Shown: positions 7,072 through 15,136 of the stretch, piece by piece
Numbering within the stretch: the first letter of the stretch is position 1
Layout: every line of letters starts with the position of its first letter
NCBI GenBank assembly: GCA_013151445.1
Contig: JAADIG010000093.1
Location: forward strand, 1 to 32,497
Length of the DNA: 32,497 nt
Reading direction: 5' to 3'
Source of the DNA: Actinomycetota bacterium
GTDB taxonomy: Bacteria; Actinomycetota; Acidimicrobiia; Spongiisociales; UBA5794
Notes under the pieces: model-generated
The model's input: only the letters and a program-made list of their open reading frames with translations
Database searches by the model: none
Told to the model about the DNA's origin: nothing
Position numbers and translations under genes: made by a program

Positions 7072-8265
7072 CTACGACTCGCACCAGTCCTTGAACCGGC
7101 CGAGACCCTCCTGGATTTCGGGCACATCAATGCCCGAGTAGGCGAAGCGGATGTACCGGTTCGTCTCGTTGGGAGTCTCACGACCAAAGTGCAGTCGAGT
7201 GCAGAACGACACACCGGTGGCGTGCAGGGCGGCGCGGCGAAACACCTCGTAGTCATCCATCCCCTTGGTGGCCATGAGCTCGCTCACGTTCGGCCATAGA
7301 TAGAACGTCGCGTTGGGTCGGAAACAGGCAATCCCGTCGATACTGTTGAGAATATCGACGGCGACGTCGCGACGCTCCTGCAAGGTGTTCAGAATCGCAC
7401 GCACCTCGCTCTGGTCACCTTCGAGACCCGCAAGGGCGCCGTACTGAATGAAGTGGTTGGAGCACGACTCGTCGTTCACATTGATCTTTGCGATCACATC
7501 GACGACTTTTTTGGGCCCGATCGATGCCCCCAAACGCCACCCGGTCATCGCGAACTTCTTCGAGAATGTATAGAGAATGACGCTGCGCTCCAGCATGCCG
7601 GGCTGCGATACGAACGAGGAGCTCGTGCCCTCGTACCGCATGTCGAAGTACGCCTCGTCAACGAGAACGTAGAGATCGTGTTTGAGAACCAGCTCGGCAA
7701 GTTTTGCGTGTTCGGCGGCTGAAGACTCAGCACCCATCGGGTTTTGCAGATCGTTCAGGATGAGCAGCGTTGTCTTGTCGGTGATACTCGCTTCCATCGC
7801 ATCGAAGTCGAGTTCGAAGCCATCGGCACCCTCGATGTAGGCGTACGGAACGGCAACACCTCCGTGGAATTCGATCTGCGACTCATAGATCGGGTATCCC
7901 GGGTTGGGATACAGAACTTCGTCCCCAGGGTTCATCAGGGCCATGATGAACTTGCCGATGGTAGGTTTACCCCCGGGCTGCACAACAACGTTCTCGGGGC
8001 CGTACTCGACTCCGTGCGACGCCGAAACGTCGGCCGCAAGCGCAGCGCGCAGCTGCGGAATGCCGGCGTTGGGGCAATACCCGGTCTTGCCGTCTGTCAC
8101 CGCGCGGAAGGCGCCATCGACAACCGTCGACGGCGTTGCAAGGTTCAGGTCGCCCAGATGGAACGGATAGACAGTGTTCCCTTGCGCCGCAAAGGCACCG
8201 GCCTCGGCCCCGACGGCAAACGCGGTTTCCGTACCAAGCCGTCCAATTCGATTCGCTATACGCAT
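7072..8265 (-). CDS. Class I/II aminotransferase
   Basis: This 397-residue PLP enzyme belongs to fold type I, aspartate aminotransferase-like. Lys236 in FSKKFAMTGWRLG fits the signature for the Schiff-base lysine, with Arg244 in the same motif; NPGYPIYE, LNDLQNPMG and VDEAYF are the usual substrate and cofactor loops. The C-terminal Arg of RYIRFAYS should hold the substrate carboxylate. The ATG at 8265 is preferred because AGGAG stands 7 bases before it; a GTG at 8271 is only one base from that site. It lies 10 bases after the hydroxypyruvate reductase gene. From context it probably makes hydroxypyruvate from serine, or moves amino groups between glyoxylate and alanine or serine. It is not the class V enzyme usually used for serine-glyoxylate transamination. 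Confidence 0.85.
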   Translation of the reverse strand: MRIANRIGRLGTETAFAVGAEAGAFAAQGNTVYPFHLGDLNLATPSTVVDGAFRAVTDGKTGYCPNAGIPQLRAALAADVSASHGVEYGPENVVVQPGGKPTIGKFIMALMNPGDEVLYPNPGYPIYESQIEFHGGVAVPYAYIEGADGFELDFDAMEASITDKTTLLILNDLQNPMGAESSAAEHAKLAELVLKHDLYVLVDEAYFDMRYEGTSSSFVSQPGMLERSVILYTFSKKFAMTGWRLGASIGPKKVVDVIAKINVNDESCSNHFIQYGALAGLEGDQSEVRAILNTLQERRDVAVDILNSIDGIACFRPNATFYLWPNVSELMATKGMDDYEVFRRAALHATGVSFCTRLHFGRETPNETNRYIRFAYSGIDVPEIQEGLGRFKDWCES

Positions 8266-8275
8266 GTGCACACTC

Positions 8276-9406
8276 CTACTTCAGACCCAGGTCGGCTGCG
8301 TTCACAATGCTCGGAGCCGCAGCGGGCACCTCACCGCTGAGAAACGGCAGCACGTCATCATCGTCCCACAGCGGATACCCCTGCAGGACCGCAGCAACAT
8401 TCGCTGCCGCCAGTGTCGCCATCCCCTGACGCGTCCACACAGTCGCCGACGCAATGTGTGGCACGATCACCACGTTGTCGAGATCCGCCAGACCCGGTTT
8501 CATTGCGGGTTCGTCCTCAAACACGTCGAGACCGGCCTTGAAATCGGGATGCGCACGGCAGTGATCAACGAGCGCCGCCTCGTCGACGACTGGGCCCCTG
8601 CTGGTGTTAATAAGGATGGCGTCCGGTTTCATGAGAGAGAGCCGCTCGGCGTTGATCAGATGGTGGGTAGTGGTGTCGAGTGCCGTATGGAGACTCACGA
8701 CATCCGCTTCAGCAAGCACGTCTTCGACCGAGGTGAGACGCCGGCAGGTAACAGGAGTGCCACCCTGTTGCTCAATGAACGCCGAGTAGTTCGTAACGAA
8801 TTCTTCGAGGCGTTCATTCGGATACGGATCAAAGTAGACCAGGTTCATTTTGAAACCCTCCACCATCATCCGCCCATACGCCGCACCTATCCGACCAGCC
8901 CCGATCACCCCAACCGTGCCCCCAACAAACCGTTGCCCCATATACATCGTGGGCAGCCACCCCTCGTAGCGGCCAGCACGCATAAAACGATCCGCTTCGA
9001 CGACCCGGCGACCGGCAGAGAACGTGAGGGCGACAGCCATCTCGGCCGTCGTCTCTGTGAGAACCCCCGGGGTATTGCCGACCGGAATCCGAGCGGTAGT
9101 CGCGCCGGGGACATCGACGTTGTTGTACCCGACGGCGTAGTTGCTGTATGCGGTACCGCCGGCGGCGGCGAGTGCTGCGAAAAGCTCGGCATCCCAGGCC
9201 TCGGTAAGTTGCCCAATCGCACCGTCACATTGCGAGCCGATTCGGTCAATGATCTCGACACCGGTCAACACATCCGACGATTGACAGATCTCCACCCGAC
9301 AGTCGGCGGATTCGAGAATGTTCAGCCAACGCTCGCCGGGAAGTTCCTTCGTGACAACGACCCTCCGGCTCCCATCCGGGTTGTGAACCCTCCACTCTTT
9401 TACCAT
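8276..9406 (-). CDS. Hydroxypyruvate reductase, plant peroxisomal HPR1 type
   Basis: This 376-residue D-2-hydroxyacid dehydrogenase should reduce hydroxypyruvate to D-glycerate with NADH. It follows the plant peroxisomal photorespiratory enzyme almost end to end, as I recall that sequence: YNPNG-like start, VVVTKELPGERWLN, CDGAIGQLTE, AVGYNNVDV, GNTPGVLTETTAE, EGWLP, VGVIGAGRIG (residues 165-174), MMVEGFKMNLVYFDPY, SRGPVVDEAALV, GLDVFEDEPAMKPGLAD, VPHIASAT with the likely catalytic His317, and APSIVNAADLGL near the end. The plant C-terminal peroxisome signal is absent. GAGAGG lies 8 bases before the ATG at 9406. The longer frame to 9571 has no support and would intrude on the divergent intergenic region. 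It is the first gene of the operon. Confidence 0.92.
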   Translation of the reverse strand: MVKEWRVHNPDGSRRVVVTKELPGERWLNILESADCRVEICQSSDVLTGVEIIDRIGSQCDGAIGQLTEAWDAELFAALAAAGGTAYSNYAVGYNNVDVPGATTARIPVGNTPGVLTETTAEMAVALTFSAGRRVVEADRFMRAGRYEGWLPTMYMGQRFVGGTVGVIGAGRIGAAYGRMMVEGFKMNLVYFDPYPNERLEEFVTNYSAFIEQQGGTPVTCRRLTSVEDVLAEADVVSLHTALDTTTHHLINAERLSLMKPDAILINTSRGPVVDEAALVDHCRAHPDFKAGLDVFEDEPAMKPGLADLDNVVIVPHIASATVWTRQGMATLAAANVAAVLQGYPLWDDDDVLPFLSGEVPAAAPSIVNAADLGLK

Positions 9407-9649
9407 CGGTTTTACCTCTCCATTGCGTTGTACTGCACTAGGTTTAACAGACTCCGTATCGCCCAACGATCGCCATATGGACATGGAGCGTAAAAGAATC
9501 GGGATTTCCCGTTGCAATAGTTGACGGCAATGCGTTGTTGGATTCCCTTGAGAGGCCGACTCGCTTGTCAAGCGCTGCCAGACATCGACCTAACTCTCGT
9601 TGTACACATTGCCAGGCGCTACAGTATCCGCCACACATCAAAGGTGAAC

Positions 9650-10255
9650 ATGAGCAATAAACCAAAGCCAAAGTCTCCCGGCAAGAGAGTCGCAGTCGAC
9701 GAGGTAACTTCCGGCGACTCGCGCCTAAAGAAATTGATAGTACCGCTGCTTGGTATCATCTTTGTTGGCGGTATCATCGCCATCGTGTTGCTCTCCCCAC
9801 CCGAGCTCAAGGGTGTACCCGACGGTACTCAAACTCTCGCGGTCGGTGACCCCCGCCACGTTGAGGGACCGGTAGCTCCCGCAGGTGAAGTCCCTGCTGG
9901 CGGACCACATGCCGGTATCTGGCAGAACTGTGGTTTTTACGATCAGCCTGTGGGCACCGAGAACATTCTCCACTCCATGGAACACGGGAGCGTGTGGGTC
10001 TCGTATGATCCGAACCTCTCAAGCGACGAGATCCAAACGCTCCGCGGATTCGCAAGCCCGAACGAGAAGGTCCTCGTCACGCCGGTACCGGGGCAGAGCG
10101 CCCCGATCATTGCTACAGCGTGGAGCCAGCAGCTTGAACTGGATGACGTTTCTGACCCTCGCCTCAACCAGTTCGTGAACGAATTCACTCGCGGACTCAC
10201 GGCCCCTGAACCCGGTGGGACTTGCCGCGGCGGTGTGGGAACTCCACAGTTCTAG
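9650..10255 (+). CDS. Membrane-anchored DUF3105 protein
   Basis: This 201-residue protein has a Lys-rich N-terminus, one membrane span (about residues 27-47, LLGIIFVGGIIAIVLL) and an extracytoplasmic DUF3105 domain. The domain signature is clear: GGPHAGIWQNCGFYDQPV followed by ENILHSMEHGSVWVSY. The His, Cys and Glu residues of these motifs are conserved in the family and could bind a metal, though its function is unknown. The ATG at 9650 was chosen because AAAGGTG lies just upstream and the span then sits near the N-terminus; the frame from 9521 adds an unrelated stretch. The 243 bases separating it from the divergent reductase operon presumably hold both promoters, but I saw no convincing motif. 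Confidence 0.85.
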   Translation: MSNKPKPKSPGKRVAVDEVTSGDSRLKKLIVPLLGIIFVGGIIAIVLLSPPELKGVPDGTQTLAVGDPRHVEGPVAPAGEVPAGGPHAGIWQNCGFYDQPVGTENILHSMEHGSVWVSYDPNLSSDEIQTLRGFASPNEKVLVTPVPGQSAPIIATAWSQQLELDDVSDPRLNQFVNEFTRGLTAPEPGGTCRGGVGTPQF

Positions 10256-10277
10256 GACCCGTTTGGGGAACCCGGTG

Positions 10278-10308
10278 GGCGGCGTGCGTTCCAGCAGATT
10301 GCGCCGCC
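10278..10308 (+). terminator. GC-rich hairpin after the DUF3105 gene
   Basis: GGCGGCG at 10278-10284 and CGCCGCC at 10302-10308 can form a perfect 7-bp stem with a 17-base loop. It starts 22 bases after the stop codon and lies well before the next gene. There is no T-run after it, so it is not a classic Rho-independent terminator. Confidence 0.3.
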
Positions 10309-10421
10309 TGCCGCCCGTAACCCATCGAACCCCATGGCGTGTCACGGTAACTCGTTTCACTTGCGCCGCCGATAAAGCCCTAACTATGGTGGAGTAACTT
10401 GGGATTACTGGAGGAGGAAGC

Positions 10422-11633
10422 GTGCTCGGACACTCGCGCTTAGGGTTAGTAAAAGTACTGGGAACAGTCGGCCTCGTGGTCGGCCTGGTGGCAGGAACAA
10501 TCGGCATCGCCGCTGCGGGACTCCCGCCCGGGGGATCGTTCTCCGACGACAATGGCAACGTCCACGAAGGCAACATCGAGGCCATCGCCGCCGGGGGGAT
10601 CACCAAGGGTTGCAACCCGCCCGACAACACGCTCTACTGCCCGGGCGGATCCGTCACGCGAGGGCAGATGGCTGCTTTTCTTGTTCGTGCCCTCGATCTA
10701 CCGGCCGCAAGTGGCGATTACTTCACTGATGATGACGGCACCGTGTTCGAGTCCAACATCAACCGCATGGCCGCAGCTGGAATTACTTCGGGGTGCAACC
10801 CGCCGGAGAATGACCGATTCTGTCCGAACGACAACGTCACTCGCGGTCAGATGGCAGCATTCATCGTCCGTGCCTTCGAATACACCGACCCCGGCCCCGG
10901 CGAGAAGTTCAACGACATTGCGGGATCGATTTTCGAAAGCAATATCAACCGGTTCGCGACCGCAGGCATTACTGCCGGGTGCAATCCCCCGGATAATGAC
11001 CGATTCTGTCCGAACGATTTGGTGAAACGTGATCAGATGGCGTCGTTCCTGGCACGTGCCCTCAACCTCACGGCGATCGTACCGCCGCCACTGCCACCTC
11101 CCCCACCGTCCGATGCGTGTGATGGATCCAACGTCTACATCCCGGTATCGGAATGCGACGCGTTGGTTGCGCTCTATACCGCAACCAACGGGTACGCATG
11201 GAAAGCGAACACGTTCTGGTTCAATCCGGCGGTGAGTCCGTGCGATTGGTCGGGCGTGGTATGTACCACGCTGGTTCAGGGTCAGCGCAACGTGAAGCGT
11301 TTGCTGAGGGGGAGCATCGAGATGACCGGCCCAATTCCATCCGAGATTGGGGACTTTCAGTCCCTCGAGGAGATCTTCTTTGCAATCAACAAACTTGATG
11401 GAACGTTGCCCGCCGAACTCGGCGACCTACCTGTCCTCCGAACGCTACAAGTCAACGCCAACGCGGGGTTAGGCGGCGAGATTCCTGTGGCGCTCTACAC
11501 CGGACTCCAAGATACGCTCACTCAGTTCTCCATCGGTGCTGGCAACGGTTGTTTCACGGTGCCTGCGGGAGCTCCTGCCGGCATGGTTCCATGGCTGAAC
11601 ACCGTGGCACCGGGTTGGGACAGTGGCTGCTAG
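10422..11633 (+). CDS. Surface protein with three SLH repeats and an LRR domain
   Basis: This 403-residue secreted protein should sit on the cell surface. A signal or anchor segment (residues 10-33) is followed by three S-layer-homology repeats (about 38-92, 98-153, 161-214), each with FxD...NINxxAxAGIT and VTRGQMAAFLVRA. Each repeat also carries a cysteine pair (C64/C73, C125/C134, C187/C196) in GCNPP...CP that may form a disulfide. A Pro-rich linker (220-229) leads to a leucine-rich repeat domain of plant type: a cap with CDWSGVVC (274-281), then GPIPSEIGDFQSLEEI, GTLPAELGDLPVLRTL and GGEIP. The GTG start has GGAGGAGG 4 bases upstream. Likely a wall-bound binding or adhesion protein; the ligand is unknown. 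Confidence 0.85.
   Translation: MLGHSRLGLVKVLGTVGLVVGLVAGTIGIAAAGLPPGGSFSDDNGNVHEGNIEAIAAGGITKGCNPPDNTLYCPGGSVTRGQMAAFLVRALDLPAASGDYFTDDDGTVFESNINRMAAAGITSGCNPPENDRFCPNDNVTRGQMAAFIVRAFEYTDPGPGEKFNDIAGSIFESNINRFATAGITAGCNPPDNDRFCPNDLVKRDQMASFLARALNLTAIVPPPLPPPPPSDACDGSNVYIPVSECDALVALYTATNGYAWKANTFWFNPAVSPCDWSGVVCTTLVQGQRNVKRLLRGSIEMTGPIPSEIGDFQSLEEIFFAINKLDGTLPAELGDLPVLRTLQVNANAGLGGEIPVALYTGLQDTLTQFSIGAGNGCFTVPAGAPAGMVPWLNTVAPGWDSGC
10809..11017 (+). repeat. Direct repeat within the SLH-coding region
   Basis: A 23-base sequence at 10809-10831 recurs exactly at 10995-11017, 186 bases later. It encodes NDRFCPND in the second and third SLH repeats. The identity points to recent duplication or gene conversion between repeats. 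Confidence 0.7.
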
Positions 11634-11651
11634 CCGCGCGGGAACCACCCG

Positions 11652-12128
11652 CTAAGGAGATTGTGCGCCTTGCTCGCGAATCGTGGCTTCGCGTTGGAAC
11701 TGCTGCTCCGTTGGTCCCCAGTAGGACCTAAAGAACTCGAGTATTGCGGCCATGTCCTCGTCGGTGAGTTTATCCCCGAACGCTGGCATCAGTGAATCGT
11801 CGGAAATGCCTCCGTTGGTGATGATGTCCAGCAATGTCGGATCACCGTGATGCCAGGTGTGGCCAGAGTTGTCCTGAGGCGGCGGGTTGAACGTGCCGTC
11901 CTCATTGGGCTTTTTCCAGTTTTCGACGCCTTGGAGATTCACGCCATGACATGTTGCGCATGAGGCGGTATAGAGCTCAGCGCCCCGTGCGACAAGCTGC
12001 TCGTCCAGGTCCAGCGGTTCCGGTCCCGATGACTGTCCGGCGAGATACCCAGCGCCGAAGTACGCCGCGCTGCCTGCAACCAACGCCACAGCCAATACCT
12101 GCGCGAACTTGAACCTGTTGCGGGCCAC
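11652..12128 (-). CDS. Membrane-anchored cytochrome c, single heme
   Basis: This 158-residue protein has an N-terminal membrane anchor (about residues 8-30) and one class I cytochrome c domain outside the membrane. The heme site is CATCH (Cys57, Cys60, His61) and the axial Met is probably Met114 in SLMPAF; the following helix (DEDMAAILEFFRSYW) is typical of the fold. It should carry one electron between a donor and a terminal acceptor. The start is a GTG at 12128 with GAGGA 8 bases upstream. It is convergent with the SLH protein gene, and a GCGGG/CCCGC hairpin lies in the 18-base gap. It lies 109 bases downstream of a thioredoxin-like gene in the same direction. Confidence 0.85.
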   Translation of the reverse strand: MARNRFKFAQVLAVALVAGSAAYFGAGYLAGQSSGPEPLDLDEQLVARGAELYTASCATCHGVNLQGVENWKKPNEDGTFNPPPQDNSGHTWHHGDPTLLDIITNGGISDDSLMPAFGDKLTDEDMAAILEFFRSYWGPTEQQFQREATIREQGAQSP

Positions 12129-12237
12129 GGTACGTCCTCAACTCGTAGAGTCGTAAGAATAGCCCCGGCTCTGTTCCTGGCATCTGTCTCAGGCGAGCAC
12201 AAGCAACCCCAGCACTAACACAGGGCACTCGGGCCGA

Positions 12238-12849
12238 TCAGACCTCGATGGTGAAGTGTTCGGCGATCTTCCCGCGCAGCTGGGCTTCGGACATTTGACC
12301 GGTCACCACCTCGCGGACCCGCCCATCGGCATCGATAAAGACAGTGGTCGGCATGCCGATGCCACCGAACGCGTCGTACACGACCCCGCGCGGGTCGCGC
12401 GTCACACGGTACGTGATGCCGGTCTCCTTGCGGAGTTGATTCGCGAGACCCTGATCGTCCTGGAGGTTCACGCCAATGAATTCGACGCGGTCACCTGCCG
12501 CCCGGCTCACTGTCTCGAAGTCGGGCATCTCCGCGATACAAAACGGGCACCACGACGACCAGAAATTCAGCACGATGGGGGTGCCGGCGAACTGGGCCAG
12601 GGTGACATCCTCACCGTCAAAGTCCGCCATCGTGATTGCGGGCGCGGGTTCACCAATGGATGCTCTGCCCTGCGCCACGGCAGCCTGCTTCGGTGGCTCC
12701 ACGGTCGTAAAGAACAACGTGGCGAGACCAATGACCGCCACCGTCACACCGACCCACAGAAACAACCGGTTGCGCCCACGGCGTTTTGCAGCAGCAATGC
12801 GCCGCTCCTGACGCTCTGCGGCCACCTGCTTCGATTGATGTCGTGCCAC
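12238..12849 (-). CDS. TlpA/ResA-like membrane-anchored thioredoxin
   Basis: This 203-residue protein has a positively charged start, one membrane span (about residues 29-49) and an extracytoplasmic thioredoxin-fold domain of the AhpC-TSA/TlpA type. The active site is WCPFC (Cys101, Cys104) after VLNFWSS, and the cis-Pro loop is GMPTTVFID. It should reduce disulfides outside the membrane, for example on apocytochrome c, using electrons from CcdA, whose gene ends 13 bases upstream. The GTG at 12849 was chosen because GAGGAG stands 6 bases before it. An ATG at 12870 would overlap the CcdA gene by eight bases and lacks a ribosome binding site. Confidence 0.87.
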   Translation of the reverse strand: MARHQSKQVAAERQERRIAAAKRRGRNRLFLWVGVTVAVIGLATLFFTTVEPPKQAAVAQGRASIGEPAPAITMADFDGEDVTLAQFAGTPIVLNFWSSWCPFCIAEMPDFETVSRAAGDRVEFIGVNLQDDQGLANQLRKETGITYRVTRDPRGVVYDAFGGIGMPTTVFIDADGRVREVVTGQMSEAQLRGKIAEHFTIEV

Positions 12850-12862
12850 CTTGGTCTCCTCG

Positions 12863-13753
12863 TTATCCATCAACTTTGTCGGTCGCGGTGCGCTGAAGCT
12901 CTCCCGCGGGTGTGTTGAACCGCTTCCACACCATTACTGCCAGAATCGCCGCAAGTGCTGCACCTGCGGTAAACATGAACGGTCGTCCGTAACTTCCCGC
13001 AAAACGTTCGATGGCGGATGTGAAGTCGCCGACGAAACCGACGATCGGGTCATCTCCAAGCGTTGTCACCGAGCCGAACTTCACTCGCATCCAGTAGTAC
13101 GTCAGGTACAACCCCGCGATCGTCAGCATCGAGCCGGTGATACGGTGCATGTACGGCAACATTCTGCGGACCGCCCGTACCAGACCATCCCTGACAAGCG
13201 CCGCACCCGTCGAGAACAAAAGCAGCATGATCGCCATCCCCAACCCATACGAGGCGAGGACGGCCAATGCCGAGGCCGGGCCCCGGGTTGCCAGTGACGC
13301 ACCGACCACGGCCAGGAACACCGGTAGCGTGCACCCGAGGGAGGCGATCCCGTAGCCGATTCCGAAAACGAACATCGTTTTTGGCTGGCGCTGCTGCTCG
13401 GGGCGAACCGGGTTCGCAATCGTCATCGAAATCTTACGACCCGCAAGTGTGGCGAGCCCGACGCCAAGCAGCACAAGACCCAGCACGATCCCTGCCCACG
13501 GTATTGCCCGCACAATCTGGGTTGCTCCATAGGTAATCGGCAGGCCCACGATTGCGAACACAAGCAGGAAACCCGCGGTCACAAACAGCCCGGTGATCAA
13601 ACCCTGGGCGGTACGGCTCCCGGCCGTCGGTAGTTGATCGTCATCGGCTCCGACATAGAACGACAGGTACGCCGGCAACATTGCGAACCCGCATGGGTTG
13701 ACCGTCGATAGGCCACCGGCGGCGAGTGCGAGGCTGAGGGGTCCTAGCTCCAT
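12863..13753 (-). CDS. ccdA: CcdA-family thiol-disulfide transporter, copy 1
   Basis: This 296-residue membrane protein should pass reducing equivalents from cytoplasmic thioredoxin across the membrane. Six to eight spans are predicted, and the two redox cysteines are in the family motifs NPCGFAMLPAY (Cys21) and SLGCTLPVF (Cys141). The region after about 210 adds a long extracytoplasmic segment and another span, longer than the minimal CcdA of about 190-240 residues. GGAGG lies 7 bases before the ATG. The adjacent TlpA-like gene is the probable partner, and the cytochrome c two genes on is a possible client. A paralogue is encoded at 16834-17697. Confidence 0.88.
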   Translation of the reverse strand: MELGPLSLALAAGGLSTVNPCGFAMLPAYLSFYVGADDDQLPTAGSRTAQGLITGLFVTAGFLLVFAIVGLPITYGATQIVRAIPWAGIVLGLVLLGVGLATLAGRKISMTIANPVRPEQQRQPKTMFVFGIGYGIASLGCTLPVFLAVVGASLATRGPASALAVLASYGLGMAIMLLLFSTGAALVRDGLVRAVRRMLPYMHRITGSMLTIAGLYLTYYWMRVKFGSVTTLGDDPIVGFVGDFTSAIERFAGSYGRPFMFTAGAALAAILAVMVWKRFNTPAGELQRTATDKVDG

Positions 13754-13814
13754 TGTGGATCCTCCCCCACTTGGTCGCCATGGAATCGGCGTCCCGGGGC
13801 GTGCGTGGCATTCA

Positions 13815-15023
13815 TCATGCCTCTACAAGCGTCGTATCGGGACGGAACGCGGCCCAGGAGAACCAGAAGGTTCGCACAAACGTGACAGGCGCAAGCTTGG
13901 TGCCCGACATGGGTCCGTCGGTTGCCTCGCCGAGAACATTCCACGTTGAGGATGTCTGGTCGTCGATAAACGAGTCGTCCTCCGCACGGAAGGTGAGTGT
14001 CTCACCGTCGACCACAGACGAGAACACTCCAACCGTACCAACATCGCGCCCGGCGGCTATGTCCCTTACGTCGAGAGCCGAGGCCTCGCCGGCCTGCCAG
14101 AATATCGTGAGCGGTTTGCCCTCAAATTCGCCCGCCGTCGCCTTTGCTGGGACCTCGCCACTTAGAACGTTGAGAGACCACGCCGCGGCATCGGTCTCCC
14201 CCTCGATAGCGACGATGCGCTGCATTGCTTTGGCTCGGACATCGATCTCACCGTTGAACAAAAACGGCTGACCGTTCGGGTCGTCGAGGCCGGTGTAGGG
14301 ATTCGTCCCGTAGTTGCGTTGGGCTCCCGTCCTCTCACGATCCAGGACCTTCGCATCGGGGAGGGACTCTTTGAACACTGCCCACGAAACCGTCGAAGAA
14401 GGTACCTGCGTGAGGGTCTCGCCGGTGAGGAGTCCCACGACCGCACGACCATCGAGCTGGTTCCACAGAGACTCGGTAGCCCGGTCGTACATGACAAGGT
14501 TGGCGAAGTAGAGACTGCCGGAGGTTCCGAACGTCGTCTCGACACCACGAACGGTGCGTTCGAACGTGATAGCGGAATTGCACAGCGGGCAGTAGGTCAC
14601 CGCGAGAGGTATTCCCCCAACCGTATCGTTCACAATCTCGTGCCACATCATGATCTGAATCGGATAACCGCGTACGTCACCGTCGACGTCGACTACCAGG
14701 ACTGGTTCGGCGTCGTTGAGCCATCCATCGGCGACGTCCACTGACACGAACTGCGGGTTATCGACCGGGGGAATCCCATCCGGCGGTGGACCGCCGGAAA
14801 GTATGTCACCCGGGTCAATCAACGGCGGCGGGAAGGACTCATCGAATCGGTTGTCCAACGCCGAGACTCCCTCCGGGAGCACACCCTGGACCGCCGGTGC
14901 GACCGAGGACCCCGGTACCGAGGGCTGCGAGCTCGAGGGGGCGTCGACGGTTGTTGCTGAAGAACAGGCTGTGGCGACAATCGCCAGCACGGTCGCAATG
15001 CGGATCAATTTCGTCGGGGTCAT
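13815..15023 (-). CDS. DUF3179 lipoprotein
   Basis: This 402-residue protein has a lipoprotein signal (residues 1-20, lipobox ATAC before SSATT), a Ser/Pro-rich spacer and a DUF3179 domain of over 300 residues. Family marks are YPIQIMMWHEIVND, VTYCPLCNSAITFER, FGTSGSLYFANLVMYDR and SLWNQLDGRAVVG. The CPLC motif in the first half resembles a redox or metal site, and the family's function is not established. The ATG at 15023 is preceded by a GTG at 15026; a GAGGA site 6 bases before the GTG makes either start possible. It lies 61 bases upstream of the CcdA gene in the same direction, so it may share that operon. Confidence 0.85.
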   Translation of the reverse strand: MTPTKLIRIATVLAIVATACSSATTVDAPSSSQPSVPGSSVAPAVQGVLPEGVSALDNRFDESFPPPLIDPGDILSGGPPPDGIPPVDNPQFVSVDVADGWLNDAEPVLVVDVDGDVRGYPIQIMMWHEIVNDTVGGIPLAVTYCPLCNSAITFERTVRGVETTFGTSGSLYFANLVMYDRATESLWNQLDGRAVVGLLTGETLTQVPSSTVSWAVFKESLPDAKVLDRERTGAQRNYGTNPYTGLDDPNGQPFLFNGEIDVRAKAMQRIVAIEGETDAAAWSLNVLSGEVPAKATAGEFEGKPLTIFWQAGEASALDVRDIAAGRDVGTVGVFSSVVDGETLTFRAEDDSFIDDQTSSTWNVLGEATDGPMSGTKLAPVTFVRTFWFSWAAFRPDTTLVEA

Positions 15024-15136
15024 CACGATATGTCCTCGGAATCTCAGGCGGTAGCAATACACGCAATCTGTGTCGTGCGATTACTGGTTTGAACGACCCC
15101 GGAGTCCCGGATATTCCGCTATTCGCAAACGGGCAG

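Noticed and set aside
6658-7299. Plus-strand open frame of 213 codons opposite the glycerate kinase and aminotransferase
   Set aside because: It spans the junction of two well-supported minus-strand genes and has no recognisable domain or ribosome binding site.
8174-9493. Plus-strand open frame of 439 codons opposite the hydroxypyruvate reductase gene
   Set aside because: It is fully antisense to a strongly conserved enzyme and shows no protein motif; long antisense frames are common at this GC content.
11638-11652. GCGGG/CCCGC hairpin between the SLH and cytochrome c genes as a terminator
   Set aside because: A five-base stem without a T-run is too weak to call, although its position between convergent genes fits.
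12238-12873. TTG or ATG start of the TlpA-like gene inside ccdA
   Set aside because: Neither has a ribosome binding site, while the GTG at 12849 has GAGGAG at ideal distance.
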